A stretch of 49,950 nucleotides of DNA from Mycolicibacterium sp. P9-22 (GCF_008329585.1 NZ_NPKP01000022.1:1-49950); one strand, 5' to 3'. Numbered from the stretch's first letter, positions 1 to 7,928 are shown. Program-made: numbers and translations. Notes: generated by a model from the sequence alone, not told the origin.

Positions 1-127
1 CGTCGTTGAGGCCCTTGACGTAGGTGGCGTGGTGCTTGCTGTGGTGGATCTCGTTGATCTGCCCGGAAATGTGGGGCTCCAGCGCGCCATAGTCGTAATC
101 GAGTTCTGGCAGTGTGTATTCAGCCAC
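1..127 (-). CDS. sodA: superoxide dismutase [Mn/Fe], N-terminal part (cut by window edge)
   Basis: Reading leftward from a GTG at 127, the first 42 residues begin VAEYTLPELDYDYGAL and continue through EPHISGQINEIHHSKHHATY. This is the N-terminal helical hairpin of mycobacterial Mn/Fe superoxide dismutase, including the His of the first metal-ligand segment. The enzyme converts superoxide to oxygen and hydrogen peroxide; in mycobacteria it is abundant and partly exported without a classical signal peptide. An AAGG ribosome site lies about 8 bases upstream of the GTG. The C-terminal four fifths lies outside the window. In M. tuberculosis sodA is Rv3846, far from yraN-comM, so its position here is unusual. 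Confidence 0.93.
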   Translation of the reverse strand, partial: MAEYTLPELDYDYGALEPHISGQINEIHHSKHHATYVKGLND

Positions 128-212
128 GGAGTACCTTTCGTCGTAGTTACCTCCACCAACGTAGAACCTCAATGGGCATTGAGGTCAAGGGGCCGTGCGT
201 CAGGATGAGGTG

Positions 213-572
213 ATGGCGAAGTATGACGTCAACCCGCCCGCGGTGGAATGGGCGCAGAGTCTCATCGACAAGCGTCAGTACGTGCTGGACAGCGACTGGG
301 GTGAGGTGCAACCGCGCGCCGATGCGCAGAACGCATACCTGGAAACGCATGACTGGGCCGACTACGCGCATTGGCATCTCGGTCTTACCGAGGGCGCCAA
401 CGATGAGACCAAGGCGCGATATGCGTTCGTATACGGTGACTATCGGCGGGTCCACCGCTCGGGTCTGATCGCCTGTGTGTACCGCGCGGCCGAGTGGCGG
501 CACAAGGCCGTGGAGTTGGCGGCCCACCGGCTGCTGCAGCGGCTCGACGAGGCGGCAGGGATCGGCGTGTGA
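213..572 (+). CDS. conserved mycobacterial hypothetical protein, 119 aa
   Basis: I recognise this as a conserved actinobacterial protein without an assigned function. It begins MAKYDVNPPAVEWAQSLIDK and is rich in Trp, Tyr, Asp and Arg, with a predicted all-helical make-up, no signal peptide and no membrane segment. The ATG at 213 is preferred over an in-frame GTG at 195 because a GAGG ribosome site sits just upstream and the conserved sequence starts there. It is divergent from sodA, with 85 bases between them that must hold both promoters, and lies 29 bases upstream of the next gene, with which it may be co-transcribed. Confidence 0.8.
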   Translation: MAKYDVNPPAVEWAQSLIDKRQYVLDSDWGEVQPRADAQNAYLETHDWADYAHWHLGLTEGANDETKARYAFVYGDYRRVHRSGLIACVYRAAEWRHKAVELAAHRLLQRLDEAAGIGV

Positions 573-601
573 GGCCGCGGTGGTCGGGGTAACCGCCATC
601 G

Positions 602-1081
602 ATGCAGACGTTTCTGCCCTACCCGTCGTTCACCGAAAGCGCGATGGTGCTCGATGTGAAACGTCTGGGCAAGCAACGGGTCGAGACGATTCAGGTGTTG
701 CGGGCGCTCACGGTGCCGGGCTACGGCTGGCGTCACCACCCCGCCGCCGCCATGTGGGCCGGCTACGAGGAAGCGGTGGTCCGCTACGGACTCGATATGT
801 GTGCGGTGTGGGTGGATCAAGGACGCGCGGACACCTGTGCGACGACGCTGGCCGCCGATCTGAGCCAGGCCACCCGGATCGCGAACGTGCGCACCCAGGT
901 GCAACTGGAGGACGATGGTGATGCGCCGCCCTGGCTGGGCGATCCCGACTTCCATCGCAGCCACCGGTCCGCGCTCGTGCGCAAGGACCCCGAGTTCTAT
1001 GGGCCGCAGTTTCCCGGGGTCGAGGACGGCCTGCCGTACGTGTGGCCGGTGTCGGACCGGGAGCGACGCATTCCGCTCTGA
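602..1081 (+). CDS. MSMEG_6728-type cytoplasmic protein related to pyrimidine-dimer DNA glycosylases
   Basis: The 159-residue protein begins MQTFLPYPSFTESAMVLDVK, followed by RLGKQRVETIQVL and, near residue 40, GWRHHPAAAMWAGYEEA. It ends in a conserved block with HRSHRSALVRKDPEFY and YVWPVSDRE. This pattern matches the actinobacterial family named after MSMEG_6728, which resembles the T4 endonuclease V / pyrimidine-dimer glycosylase fold. A role in DNA repair is inferred from family resemblance only; I cannot identify the catalytic residues with certainty. It follows the preceding small gene by 29 bases. Downstream it abuts the decayed yraN-comM copy, so its stop at 1081 lies close to a rearrangement boundary. 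Confidence 0.75.
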   Translation: MQTFLPYPSFTESAMVLDVKRLGKQRVETIQVLRALTVPGYGWRHHPAAAMWAGYEEAVVRYGLDMCAVWVDQGRADTCATTLAADLSQATRIANVRTQVQLEDDGDAPPWLGDPDFHRSHRSALVRKDPEFYGPQFPGVEDGLPYVWPVSDRERRIPL

Positions 1082-1137
1082 TTTCGCTGGGATCACGCCG
1101 CGTGCAACCGTTGTGCATCCTTCTGAACATCCAAACA

Positions 1138-1380
1138 GGTGATCTGACTCCGGCCCGGGTGGTTGTCTTCGTGGAGGTGAAGGCGCACCACCGATCGGTT
1201 CGGTGGTGTCTTGTAGGCCGTCACCCCGGAAAAGGTCCGTCGGCTGCGCCGGCTGGCGGGGTTGTGGCTGGCCGCTGGGGCTGAAGATGGTGGGGCGTGC
1301 GTGCCTATCGATGTGATCGGGGTGCGGTTCGGCCGTGCCCGTACGTCCGAACTCACGCGCGCGCGGGCGGTCGGCTGATG
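1138..1380 (+). pseudogene. decayed partial copy of yraN
   Basis: The stretch aligns base by base with the last two thirds of the intact yraN gene at 4919-5287. Shared runs include GGTCCGTCGGCTGCGCCGGC and ATCGATGTGATCGGGGTGCG, and it ends in the same GCGGTCGGCTGATG junction with comM. I judge identity by eye to be roughly 80 percent with small indels; the FVEVK core is still readable as VFVEVK, but the frame is broken directly after it. The first third of the gene is absent. Its position 3.7 kb upstream of the intact copy, with unrelated genes between, marks it as a relic of a duplication or of an incoming homologous segment. Confidence 0.85.
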
Positions 1381-1568
1381 ACTCTGGGACGAGCCTTCGC
1401 CGTCGCGATCCGCGGTCTGGATGGCACATCCGTGGAGATCGAGGCCGATGTGTCCGGGGATCTTCCGAGTGTGCACCTGATCGGCCTGCCCGACACCGCG
1501 CTGCAGAAATCACGCGACCGGGCGCTGTCAGCCGCGCACACCGACGAGTGCTGTCTCTCGACGACTCT
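1378..1568 (+). pseudogene. decayed comM remnant with a large internal deletion
   Basis: The first 48 codons read MTLGRAFAVAIRGLDG and continue to GLPDTALQKSRDR, matching the intact ComM N-terminus (5287-5431). The sequence then jumps to ALSAAHTDECCLSTT, which corresponds to the Walker B neighbourhood near 6163-6206 of intact comM. About 730 bases are missing, with a short GC-rich match (CCGG-TGCG) at both deletion ends. The LFLDE motif has been lost. Homology stops near 1568 and unrelated, AT-richer DNA begins. It cannot encode a working ATPase. Confidence 0.85.
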
Positions 1569-1589
1569 GTCAACGTTATCGACCCCACC

Positions 1590-2594
1590 TCATCGGAAGG
1601 GGCCCGCGCATCTCACTAGGTAAGCGGCCTGGGGCTCGCCCCCGCAAGGCGCTGGCTGTAGTGGCTGCGCTGGCTCCGGGACAAGTGCAGGTGCGGGCTC
1701 CACGGGCTCTGGGATTGGTATCGGAGTAGGCAGAGGCGGACTTGGAGGCGCTGGCGAAGTAGATGGCGTCGGTTCGACGAGCGCAGGCGAAACAGGCTGT
1801 GGCTGTGGGTCGCTGCCGTCGTAGAGCAGCGCCACGACGCCGCCGATCATCCCGGCAATAAGCACCGCCGCGAGCAGGATCTGGCCCAGAGATCGTTGCT
1901 GATCTGACAGGGTTAGGCACATCCTATGCAGACTGACTTGCGTGAGAGTGTATCTGAGGTCCTGGACTACAACTAGATAAGCGGGGATTACAGCAATAGG
2001 GAGCGTGTACGGGATGCGCAGATCTAACGCGACCGAGCACAGGGCCAAGATGATGAAGGAAAAACCTATCCGGAAAGCACAATCCCTTCCAAGGGTTGTG
2101 ACGTATCTGCCTTCGATTCGCCAGATTAGTGGCGCGATCAGTAGCCACGCCGACCCAAAGAACAAGAAGCCCATTGTCAAACCCGAAAGCTGTTTCACGA
2201 CAGGCTGATCTGCGGCGGCGAACAGGGCACACCATGAAGCGAGACCGAGAGATCCGCACACCAACGTCGTGTCGAATGAGCGAGCATCCAATCGGAGAAA
2301 CTCCTCATGCACCGCTTTGCGCTTCTCCTTGTTGCTGGTTTTTTCAAGCTCAGCGCCGGTTACGCGGAGAGCATGACCAACCTCCGCGGGCCACTGCTTC
2401 GGGTCCTGAATAGGAACAGTCGAAAGGACTCGGCGGATTACAAAGTCAATGTAGGTCGCGGCTGATAGCGCGAGAATCAGCGCCGCAGCTGGTATCAGTA
2501 CCCCATGCGGAATACCCGCGAGGTCGACTAATCGCACGGGGGCTTCATCATGCAGTTCCCTGAAGGGTCCAGGGTTGGTCTGCGGTGGATGCAC
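1590..2594 (-). CDS. predicted six-helix membrane protein with Pro-rich C-terminal tail
   Basis: No family is recognised. The protein (334 aa if it starts at the GTG at 2594) has about six hydrophobic segments. One is near residues 33-53, a central pair surrounds the Trp-rich region LASWCALFAAA, two more flank a charged DLRIP loop, and the last is LGQILLAAVLIAGMIGGVVA. A roughly 90-residue tail rich in Pro, Ala and Glu follows. A soluble loop near residues 60-100 is strongly charged. The start is uncertain: a GTG at 2537 would reduce the 67-base overlap with the upstream gene to 10 bases. The stop lies just outside the comM relic, so the gene belongs to the inserted island, whose base composition is visibly less GC-rich than the backbone. 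Confidence 0.6.
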   Translation of the reverse strand: MHPPQTNPGPFRELHDEAPVRLVDLAGIPHGVLIPAAALILALSAATYIDFVIRRVLSTVPIQDPKQWPAEVGHALRVTGAELEKTSNKEKRKAVHEEFLRLDARSFDTTLVCGSLGLASWCALFAAADQPVVKQLSGLTMGFLFFGSAWLLIAPLIWRIEGRYVTTLGRDCAFRIGFSFIILALCSVALDLRIPYTLPIAVIPAYLVVVQDLRYTLTQVSLHRMCLTLSDQQRSLGQILLAAVLIAGMIGGVVALLYDGSDPQPQPVSPALVEPTPSTSPAPPSPPLPTPIPIPEPVEPAPALVPEPAQPLQPAPCGGEPQAAYLVRCAGPFR

Positions 2595-2971
2595 GTGAAT
2601 ATTCCGAGGTTGGTGATGGATATCTCTCGAGTTCGATAATCAAACGATAGGTCGTAATCATCGTAATACGGCCTATTCAATTGGTCTGCAACACGATCCA
2701 GTAGCTTCGGCTCTCCATACGCGATGGCTGCGAGCAGACAGTCGCCCGCAAGGCTTCCTCGCTGGATAAGAATCGGAAGATTCTGGTCGTCTGGAATGGG
2801 TCCAACAGCGCTTGCGCGAATCCATTGATCGATCTGAGTTAGAGCTGTCAGTCCAGTTTGAAGCGCCACCAGATGATCACCAGCACTCAGCTGCGCCAAC
2901 ATTTGGGCGCGCATGCCTACGATAGCGCCGAGCAGCCGCGAAGGCTCGTCAGCGTATTCTACGTTTGTCAT
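2528..2971 (-). CDS. hypothetical protein, 147 aa
   Basis: Unrecognised. The ATG at 2971 gives a protein starting MTNVEYADEPSRLLGAIVGM, with a helical first half rich in Leu, Ala and Gln and a second half containing a Tyr/Asp-rich stretch (RPYYDDYDLSFDY). No signal peptide or membrane segment is seen. It overlaps the start of the downstream membrane-protein gene on the same strand, which suggests translational coupling and a shared job. A longer in-frame reading to 3061 exists, but its extra N-terminus is Arg-rich and looks non-coding. Codon use is less GC-biased than the backbone, consistent with acquisition. Confidence 0.55.
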   Translation of the reverse strand: MTNVEYADEPSRLLGAIVGMRAQMLAQLSAGDHLVALQTGLTALTQIDQWIRASAVGPIPDDQNLPILIQRGSLAGDCLLAAIAYGEPKLLDRVADQLNRPYYDDYDLSFDYRTREISITNLGIFTCIHRRPTLDPSGNCMMKPPCD

Positions 2972-3272
2972 GTCCCAGCACCCCCAGTGCGTCCGAAAGG
3001 CTCGGCATCGAATGCTGCCATGTCGACGCGTCGAGAGGAAGGACCTTCTTTCGGCCCGCACCGCGTTCTCACACGTAAATCAATTCTTGCCAAGCGACGT
3101 AGCCGATGATAGTTGTCATTTCAATAGAACAAGAGCTAGCGTAACGAGTATCGCCGCATCTTTCAGTAGCTGGATAGCTGAGGGCCGTGGTATTGAGCGG
3201 TAGATCTAGGGCCACTATCCTACGTTCAGGGGGACGGTGACAAATGACGGCGGTTCTGTCAGTGGCGTCACC

Positions 3273-3284
3273 TAGTTTTAATGC
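3273..3284 (+). promoter_or_regulatory. candidate -10 box for a leaderless transcript
   Basis: The 313-base gap between the two divergent genes (2972-3284) holds no credible coding sequence and must contain both promoters. On the plus strand TAGTTT at 3273-3278 fits the mycobacterial TANNNT -10 pattern. It ends six bases before the ATG at 3285, as expected if transcription starts on the first base of the codon. No clear -35 box is visible. Confidence 0.35.
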
Positions 3285-4409
3285 ATGAATCTGCAGAGCC
3301 GGAGCAAGCGGTGGCTGGCGATGACCGAGGTAACCCAGGCATTCACAGGCGGAATGTTGATCTCCATCGCGGCCATGAGACAGCACGGGAGAGAACTGCC
3401 GTTACGTGACCAGCTGACGCTCGTTCGCCAAGCTCCGCATAACGACTTGAAGCTTACGATTGAGGCAGACCCAGTAGAGCCGGGGATGCCGCTTTCTGAT
3501 GTCTTATCCGACGTGGAGAGGGCGCTAAACAACTTTACGACGGGCGTCGAGTTCGAACCAACGCTGAGGGCGCTTGACGCATCGTTGGAGAAGGCGAACG
3601 TCGCCTTGCGCGAGTGGACTGGCGATGACCAATTGCGGATCGAAGAGATCGTCAGCGATTTGGAGCGGGCGTTCCTGCTGTCCCTCATCATCACGCTCAC
3701 TTCCCAGACCTACCTCGTGGACTGGGACGATAAGTGGCGTGGTCTGCACGAAGATTTCTTGACTGGGAAGATAGATCAGGACGTCGCGCACTATGTAGAC
3801 ATCGAGACAATGATCCCGTGTTTTGAAGCTGGCCCCGGCCGGGTACATGCTCAACACATCCACTCAGCGTTGAGATCCGGCACGACAATGTTCATTGCAG
3901 GGGCACCGCCAATGGCGGTTGACCACTACCCCGAGTTCCAGTCGATCATCTACTCGCAGTGGTTCGCCTACATGCACGCTATCTGGGACGAGCAGTTTCG
4001 GGAGAAGATCGCGACGTACTTCAGTACCGAGGCTGTACCGCTTGAGAAAGATGACGTGCTCAACGACTTCTTTGGTGACATCCGTCTGATCCGAAACGAC
4101 TACGTCCACAACCAGGGGGTCACTACCGATGCGGTCAAGTGCAAGTTGCCGTTATGGCAGTTCGAGCCGGGGAAGCCACTCAATATCACGACTGAGCAGA
4201 TGGTTGCCTTGATCGAACTCTTCCCGCGCGATGCCCTTGCGGTCAAACCGACACCGCGCCCCGCGCAGACACGGGCGAACGTGCCAGGAAGCATAGATCT
4301 CCGCCTCAAAGAGGCCTTCGTCAAGCGCGCGAAGGAGCTAAAGGTCAACCGTGGCGCTGCCATCGACGAGGCCATTAACATGTGGCTGGCATCCAAGGCA
4401 GACGCTTGA
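3285..4409 (+). CDS. HEPN-motif protein with C-terminal ribbon-helix-helix-like segment
   Basis: I do not recognise a named family. The 374-residue protein is soluble and mostly helical. Around residues 270-275 it contains RNDYVH, which fits the R-x4-H motif (polar residue after Arg) of HEPN ribonucleases found in toxins and antiphage systems. It follows a helix with the charged stretch DDVLNDFFGDIRLI. The last 40 residues, beginning SIDLRLKEAFVKRAKEL and ending in AIDEAINMWLASKADA, resemble a ribbon-helix-helix DNA-binding or dimerisation unit. The start at 3285 fits a leaderless promoter; an alternative ATG lies at 3321. It stands divergent to the island's other two genes. A defence or toxin role is inference from the motif and the island setting. 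Confidence 0.6.
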   Translation: MNLQSRSKRWLAMTEVTQAFTGGMLISIAAMRQHGRELPLRDQLTLVRQAPHNDLKLTIEADPVEPGMPLSDVLSDVERALNNFTTGVEFEPTLRALDASLEKANVALREWTGDDQLRIEEIVSDLERAFLLSLIITLTSQTYLVDWDDKWRGLHEDFLTGKIDQDVAHYVDIETMIPCFEAGPGRVHAQHIHSALRSGTTMFIAGAPPMAVDHYPEFQSIIYSQWFAYMHAIWDEQFREKIATYFSTEAVPLEKDDVLNDFFGDIRLIRNDYVHNQGVTTDAVKCKLPLWQFEPGKPLNITTEQMVALIELFPRDALAVKPTPRPAQTRANVPGSIDLRLKEAFVKRAKELKVNRGAAIDEAINMWLASKADA

Positions 4410-4463
4410 CCCATTGGCTCCAACTGTCTCATATTGGGGCAGGTAGGAACTAATCACGTTGCA

Positions 4464-4861
4464 TGTCTACAACTCTCGCGATCGAATCACTTTTCGAGAA
4501 CAACATCCGTGAACCCTCCAAGCTGGGCGAGGGCACTGACATCGGCGCGACAACTCTGCTGATTGAGAGCACCGAGGGCTTCGCGGACGGCGACATCCTC
4601 TACGTCGGTTGAGCCGCGACGGCCGCGAGAATGCCGTTATCCAGACCATAGAAGCGCGACGGCCGTGACACTTACTCAGCCGGGAGAACCGCCGAATAAC
4701 CACTTTTGAAGCGGTAACAAGCGCGGTTGGCGACAAGATCAATGTTGTACCGAGCGGTGAACATAGACGGCCCTGTACCGACCGACACTGCCTTTCGGGG
4801 TGATAGTCACCCGGGGCATCGACGCGGTTCCTGTGGATGAATCGGTGATTGGGGATAACTA
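4464..4861 (+). pseudogene. frameshifted phage-like structural gene remnant
   Basis: From ATG 4464 the frame reads MSTTLAIESLFENNIREPSK and then GTDIGATTLLIEST and GFADGDILYVG before a TGA at 4611. In other frames the continuation is clear: LSRDGRENAVIQTIEAR, then ITTFEAVTSAVGDKIN, then LYRAVNIDGPVPTDTAF, and after another shift GVIVTRGIDAVPVDESV to a TAG at 4859-4861. The phrase 'gATTLxIxSTxGFADGDILYVG' is typical of short beta-rich phage or conjugative-element structural proteins, where a surface loop is followed by a value-range domain. At least three frameshifts make it non-functional. It forms the right border of the inserted island, directly before the native yraN leader. Confidence 0.5.
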
Positions 4862-4918
4862 GGGCTTGGTCCGTCTCTGGGTCGCGGTTCTGTCGGTGGC
4901 CGTGGCGAGGGTGGGTCC

Positions 4919-5287
4919 ATGGAAACCTGGACTCGCGCCGAGATCGGCGCCCTCGGTGAGCAGTTGGCGGTGCAGCACCTGGAATCGCTGGGTTTGACGG
5001 TGCTGGAGCGCAATTGGCGCTGCCGGTACGGAGAGCTGGATGTGATCGCACTCGACGAGGCGGCCCGGGTGGTGATCTTTGTCGAGGTGAAGGCCCGCAC
5101 CACCGACCGGTTCGGCGGTGTCGCGTACGCCGTCACCCCGGACAAGGTCCGTCGGCTGCGCCGGCTGGCCGGGTTGTGGCTGGCCGGTGGGGGCGGGACC
5201 TGGTCGGGGGTGCGCATCGATGTGATCGGGGTGCGGTTCGGCCGTACCCGGGTTCCTGAGATCACCCACGTGCAGGCGGTCGGCTGA
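4919..5287 (+). CDS. yraN: YraN / UPF0102 family endonuclease-like protein
   Basis: The 122-residue protein carries the family pattern in order: GEQLAVQHLESLGLTVLERN, then YGELDVIALD near residue 40 and VIFVEVKAR near residue 56. These E-x-D and E-x-K positions are those of the PD-(D/E)XK nuclease-like fold. The C-terminus has the TPDKVRRLRRLAGLWLA helix. The family is widespread and often sits beside comM and dprA, but its substrate is not established. The ATG at 4919 has a GAGGGTGGG ribosome site and gives the usual family length. The stop overlaps the comM ATG by one base, so the genes are translationally coupled. A decayed second copy is at 1138-1380. Confidence 0.93.
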   Translation: METWTRAEIGALGEQLAVQHLESLGLTVLERNWRCRYGELDVIALDEAARVVIFVEVKARTTDRFGGVAYAVTPDKVRRLRRLAGLWLAGGGGTWSGVRIDVIGVRFGRTRVPEITHVQAVG

Positions 5288-6798
5288 TGGCGCTGGGGCG
5301 GGCGTTCGCGGTCGCGATCCGCGGTCTGGACGGCATCACCGTGGAGATCGAGGCCGACATCTCCGGGGGGCTGCCGGGCGTGCATCTGGTCGGGCTGCCC
5401 GATACCGCATTGCAGGAATCGCGCGACCGGGTGCGCGCTGCGATCACCAACTGCGGCAACAGCTGGCCCGACACCCGGCTGACCCTGGCGCTGTCCCCGG
5501 CGACGCTACCCAAGGTGGGTTCGATGTACGACCTGGCGCTGGCGTCGGCGGTGCTCTCGGCGCACCTGAAGACGTCGTGGGCCCGGCTGGAGAAGACGGT
5601 GCTGCTGGGAGAGCTCGCACTCGACGGCCGGGTCCGTCCGGTCAACGGGGTGCTGCCCGCGGTGCTGGCGGCCAAGCGGGACGGCTGGCAGGCGGTGGTG
5701 GTGCCCTTCGACAACCTGGCCGAGGCCAGCCTGGTGGAGGGTGTCGAGGTGTGGGGTGTGCAGAGTCTGCGCCAGCTGCAGGACTGGTTCCGTGGAAAGG
5801 CCCCACTGGCGGGACGGATCACCGACGCCGCTCCCTATGTGCCGCCGGAGTGCCGGGACCTCGCGGACCTGATCGGGCAGACGGCGGCGCGGGTGGCGGT
5901 GGAGATCGCCGCCGCGGGTGCTCATCATCTCATGCTGACCGGGCCGCCCGGAATCGGCAAAACCATGCTGGCGCAACGGGTGCCGGGACTGCTGCCGGCA
6001 CTGACGGAGGAGGAGGCCATCGAGGTCACCGCCATCCATTCGATCGCCGGGACACTGGCGCCCGACACTCCGCTGATCACCCGCCCACCGTTCATCGCCC
6101 CGCACCACTCTTCGACGGTGGCCGCGATGGTGGGCGGGGGCACCGGTATGGCGCGCCCCGGTGCGGTCAGCCGCGCACACCGAGGGGTGCTGTTCCTCGA
6201 CGAGTACGCCGAAGTGGGCACCAACGTGCTGGAGTCCTTGCGAACTCCCCTGGAGGAAGGCGAGATCCGCCTGGCCCGCCGGGACGGGGTGGCACGCTAC
6301 CCGGCGCGGTTCCAGCTGATCCTGGCCGCCAATCCCTGCCCGTGTGCACCGACCGACCCGAAGGACTGCCTGTGCAATGCCGGCGCCAGACGTCGCTATC
6401 AGGGCAAGCTGTCGGGCCCGCTGGTGGACCGGGTCGACCTGAAGGTCGAGATGCATCCGATCCGGGCGGGGGCTTTCACCCACGAGGTTGGCGAGTCGAC
6501 CGCCGCGGTGCGCAGCAGGGTGGCCGTAGCGCGTGCGGCGGCGGCCGAGCGGTGGCGCCCGATCGGGGTGCGGACCAATGCCGAGGTGCCCGGACCCGCT
6601 CTGCGCCAGCAGTTCCGTCCCAGTGACGCCACCATGGCCGTGCTGCGTGGCGCCGTCGACCGCGGCAGGCTCAACCTGCGCGGTGCCGACCGCACCCTGC
6701 GCATCGCCTGGTCGATAGCCGATCTGGCCGGGGTGAACTCACCGACCCCGGACCATGTCGCCAAGGCACTGAGCTTCCGGCAGGGCGGTGTGTCATGA
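5287..6798 (+). CDS. comM: ComM (YifB) family AAA+ Mg-chelatase-like ATPase
   Basis: The 503-residue protein has the full ComM layout: an N-terminal Lon-like fold (AVAIRGLDGITVEIEADISG), a central AAA+ module with Walker A GPPGIGKT at residues 219-226 and Walker B VLFLDE near 301-306, and a Cys cluster NPCPCAPTDPKDCLC that likely binds zinc. In transformable bacteria ComM is a hexameric helicase that extends heteroduplex during integration of incoming DNA. It overlaps yraN by one base and dprA by four, forming a DNA-uptake/recombination operon. An intact N-terminus, correct length and all motifs argue that this is the working copy, unlike the relic at 1378-1568. Confidence 0.96.
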   Translation: MALGRAFAVAIRGLDGITVEIEADISGGLPGVHLVGLPDTALQESRDRVRAAITNCGNSWPDTRLTLALSPATLPKVGSMYDLALASAVLSAHLKTSWARLEKTVLLGELALDGRVRPVNGVLPAVLAAKRDGWQAVVVPFDNLAEASLVEGVEVWGVQSLRQLQDWFRGKAPLAGRITDAAPYVPPECRDLADLIGQTAARVAVEIAAAGAHHLMLTGPPGIGKTMLAQRVPGLLPALTEEEAIEVTAIHSIAGTLAPDTPLITRPPFIAPHHSSTVAAMVGGGTGMARPGAVSRAHRGVLFLDEYAEVGTNVLESLRTPLEEGEIRLARRDGVARYPARFQLILAANPCPCAPTDPKDCLCNAGARRRYQGKLSGPLVDRVDLKVEMHPIRAGAFTHEVGESTAAVRSRVAVARAAAAERWRPIGVRTNAEVPGPALRQQFRPSDATMAVLRGAVDRGRLNLRGADRTLRIAWSIADLAGVNSPTPDHVAKALSFRQGGVS

Positions 6799-7925
6799 CC
6801 GACGAAACGGTGCGCCGTGCGTGGGCGTATCTGTCGCGGGTGGCCGAGTCGCCCTGCGCGGACCTGTCCAGTTTCGTGGCCGATGTCGGTCCGGTGGAGG
6901 CAGCGACCGCGATCCGCGGCGGTCGTGCGCCCGACCACCTGCAGAGCCGTGTCAAGGCCCGCTATGAGATCGACAGCGCCGCCGAAGATCTGGAGATGCT
7001 TGACCGTCGCGCCGGCCGGTTGATCACCCGGGACGATCCAGAGTGGCCGCATCTCGCCTTCACCGTGTTCGATGCCGAGGCGGTGCAGCAGAAGGAGTCC
7101 GGCCGGCAGCCGATGGTGCTCTGGGCCATCGGGCCCGCCCGCCTCGATGAGGTGGCCGCCCGGGCCGCGGCGATTGTCGGCACCCGGGCGGCCACCGCGT
7201 ACGGTGAGTACGTCGCCGCCGATCTGTCCGCGGGGCTGGCCGAACGCAATGTCGCGGTGGTGTCCGGCGGCGCATACGGGATCGACGGCGCGGCTCATCG
7301 TGCGGCGCTCGGCGTCGACGGGGTGACGGTCGCGGTGCTGGCCGGCGGGATCGATGTTCCCTATCCCGCAGGGCATTCCGCACTGCTACACCGGATTGGT
7401 GGCAGTGGTCTGTTGCTGACGGAGTATCCGCCGGGTGTGCGGCCGGCGCGGCATCGTTTCCTGACCCGCAACCGACTGGTGGCCGCGCTCAGCGGTGCGA
7501 CGGTCGTGGTGGAGGCCGGACTGCGCAGCGGGGCAGCCAACACCGCCGCGTGGGCGGATGTGATGGGGCGGGTGGTGTGCGCGGTGCCGGGACCGGTGAC
7601 CTCCGCCGCGTCGGCGGGTTGTCACGTGCTGCTGCGGCGGCAAGGCACGCAGCTGATCAGCCGCGCCGAGGAGATCATCGAGATCGTCGGCAGGATCGGG
7701 GAACTCGCCGACGATCCCGATCATCCCCGAACCCCGCTGGATGGAATGTCTCGGGAGGAAGTGCTGGTGTACGAGGCGCTGCCGGCACGGGGTCTGCGCA
7801 CCGTCGAGCAGATCGCCGTGGACGCCGGGGTTCCCGCCGAGGCGGTGCTCGGCCCGCTGGCCCTGCTGGAGATCGCCGGTCACGTCGAGTGCAGGGAGGG
7901 ACAATGGCGGATCGTGCGCGGCTGA
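6795..7925 (+). CDS. dprA: DNA-processing protein DprA (Smf)
   Basis: The 376-residue protein shows the DprA Rossmann-like core: AAIVGTRAATAYGEYVA, then VVSGGAYGIDGAAHRAAL, the AVLAGGIDVPYPAGH loop, and the signature RFLTRNRLVAALS with VVVEAGLRSGAANTA. A C-terminal winged-helix segment (about residues 310-376) completes the usual architecture. DprA binds single-stranded DNA and loads RecA during transformation. Its ATG overlaps the comM stop by four bases (ATGA). It ends three bases before the stop of the convergent BCCT gene, so no separate terminator fits in between. In M. tuberculosis viuB follows directly; here more than 9 kb of betaine genes separate them. Confidence 0.96.
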   Translation: MTDETVRRAWAYLSRVAESPCADLSSFVADVGPVEAATAIRGGRAPDHLQSRVKARYEIDSAAEDLEMLDRRAGRLITRDDPEWPHLAFTVFDAEAVQQKESGRQPMVLWAIGPARLDEVAARAAAIVGTRAATAYGEYVAADLSAGLAERNVAVVSGGAYGIDGAAHRAALGVDGVTVAVLAGGIDVPYPAGHSALLHRIGGSGLLLTEYPPGVRPARHRFLTRNRLVAALSGATVVVEAGLRSGAANTAAWADVMGRVVCAVPGPVTSAASAGCHVLLRRQGTQLISRAEEIIEIVGRIGELADDPDHPRTPLDGMSREEVLVYEALPARGLRTVEQIAVDAGVPAEAVLGPLALLEIAGHVECREGQWRIVRG

Positions 7926-7928
7926 GCG

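Noticed and set aside
440..1588. 382-codon minus-strand frame over the small left-end genes
   Set aside because: Arg/Pro-rich composition and it runs through three real features, including the yraN relic.
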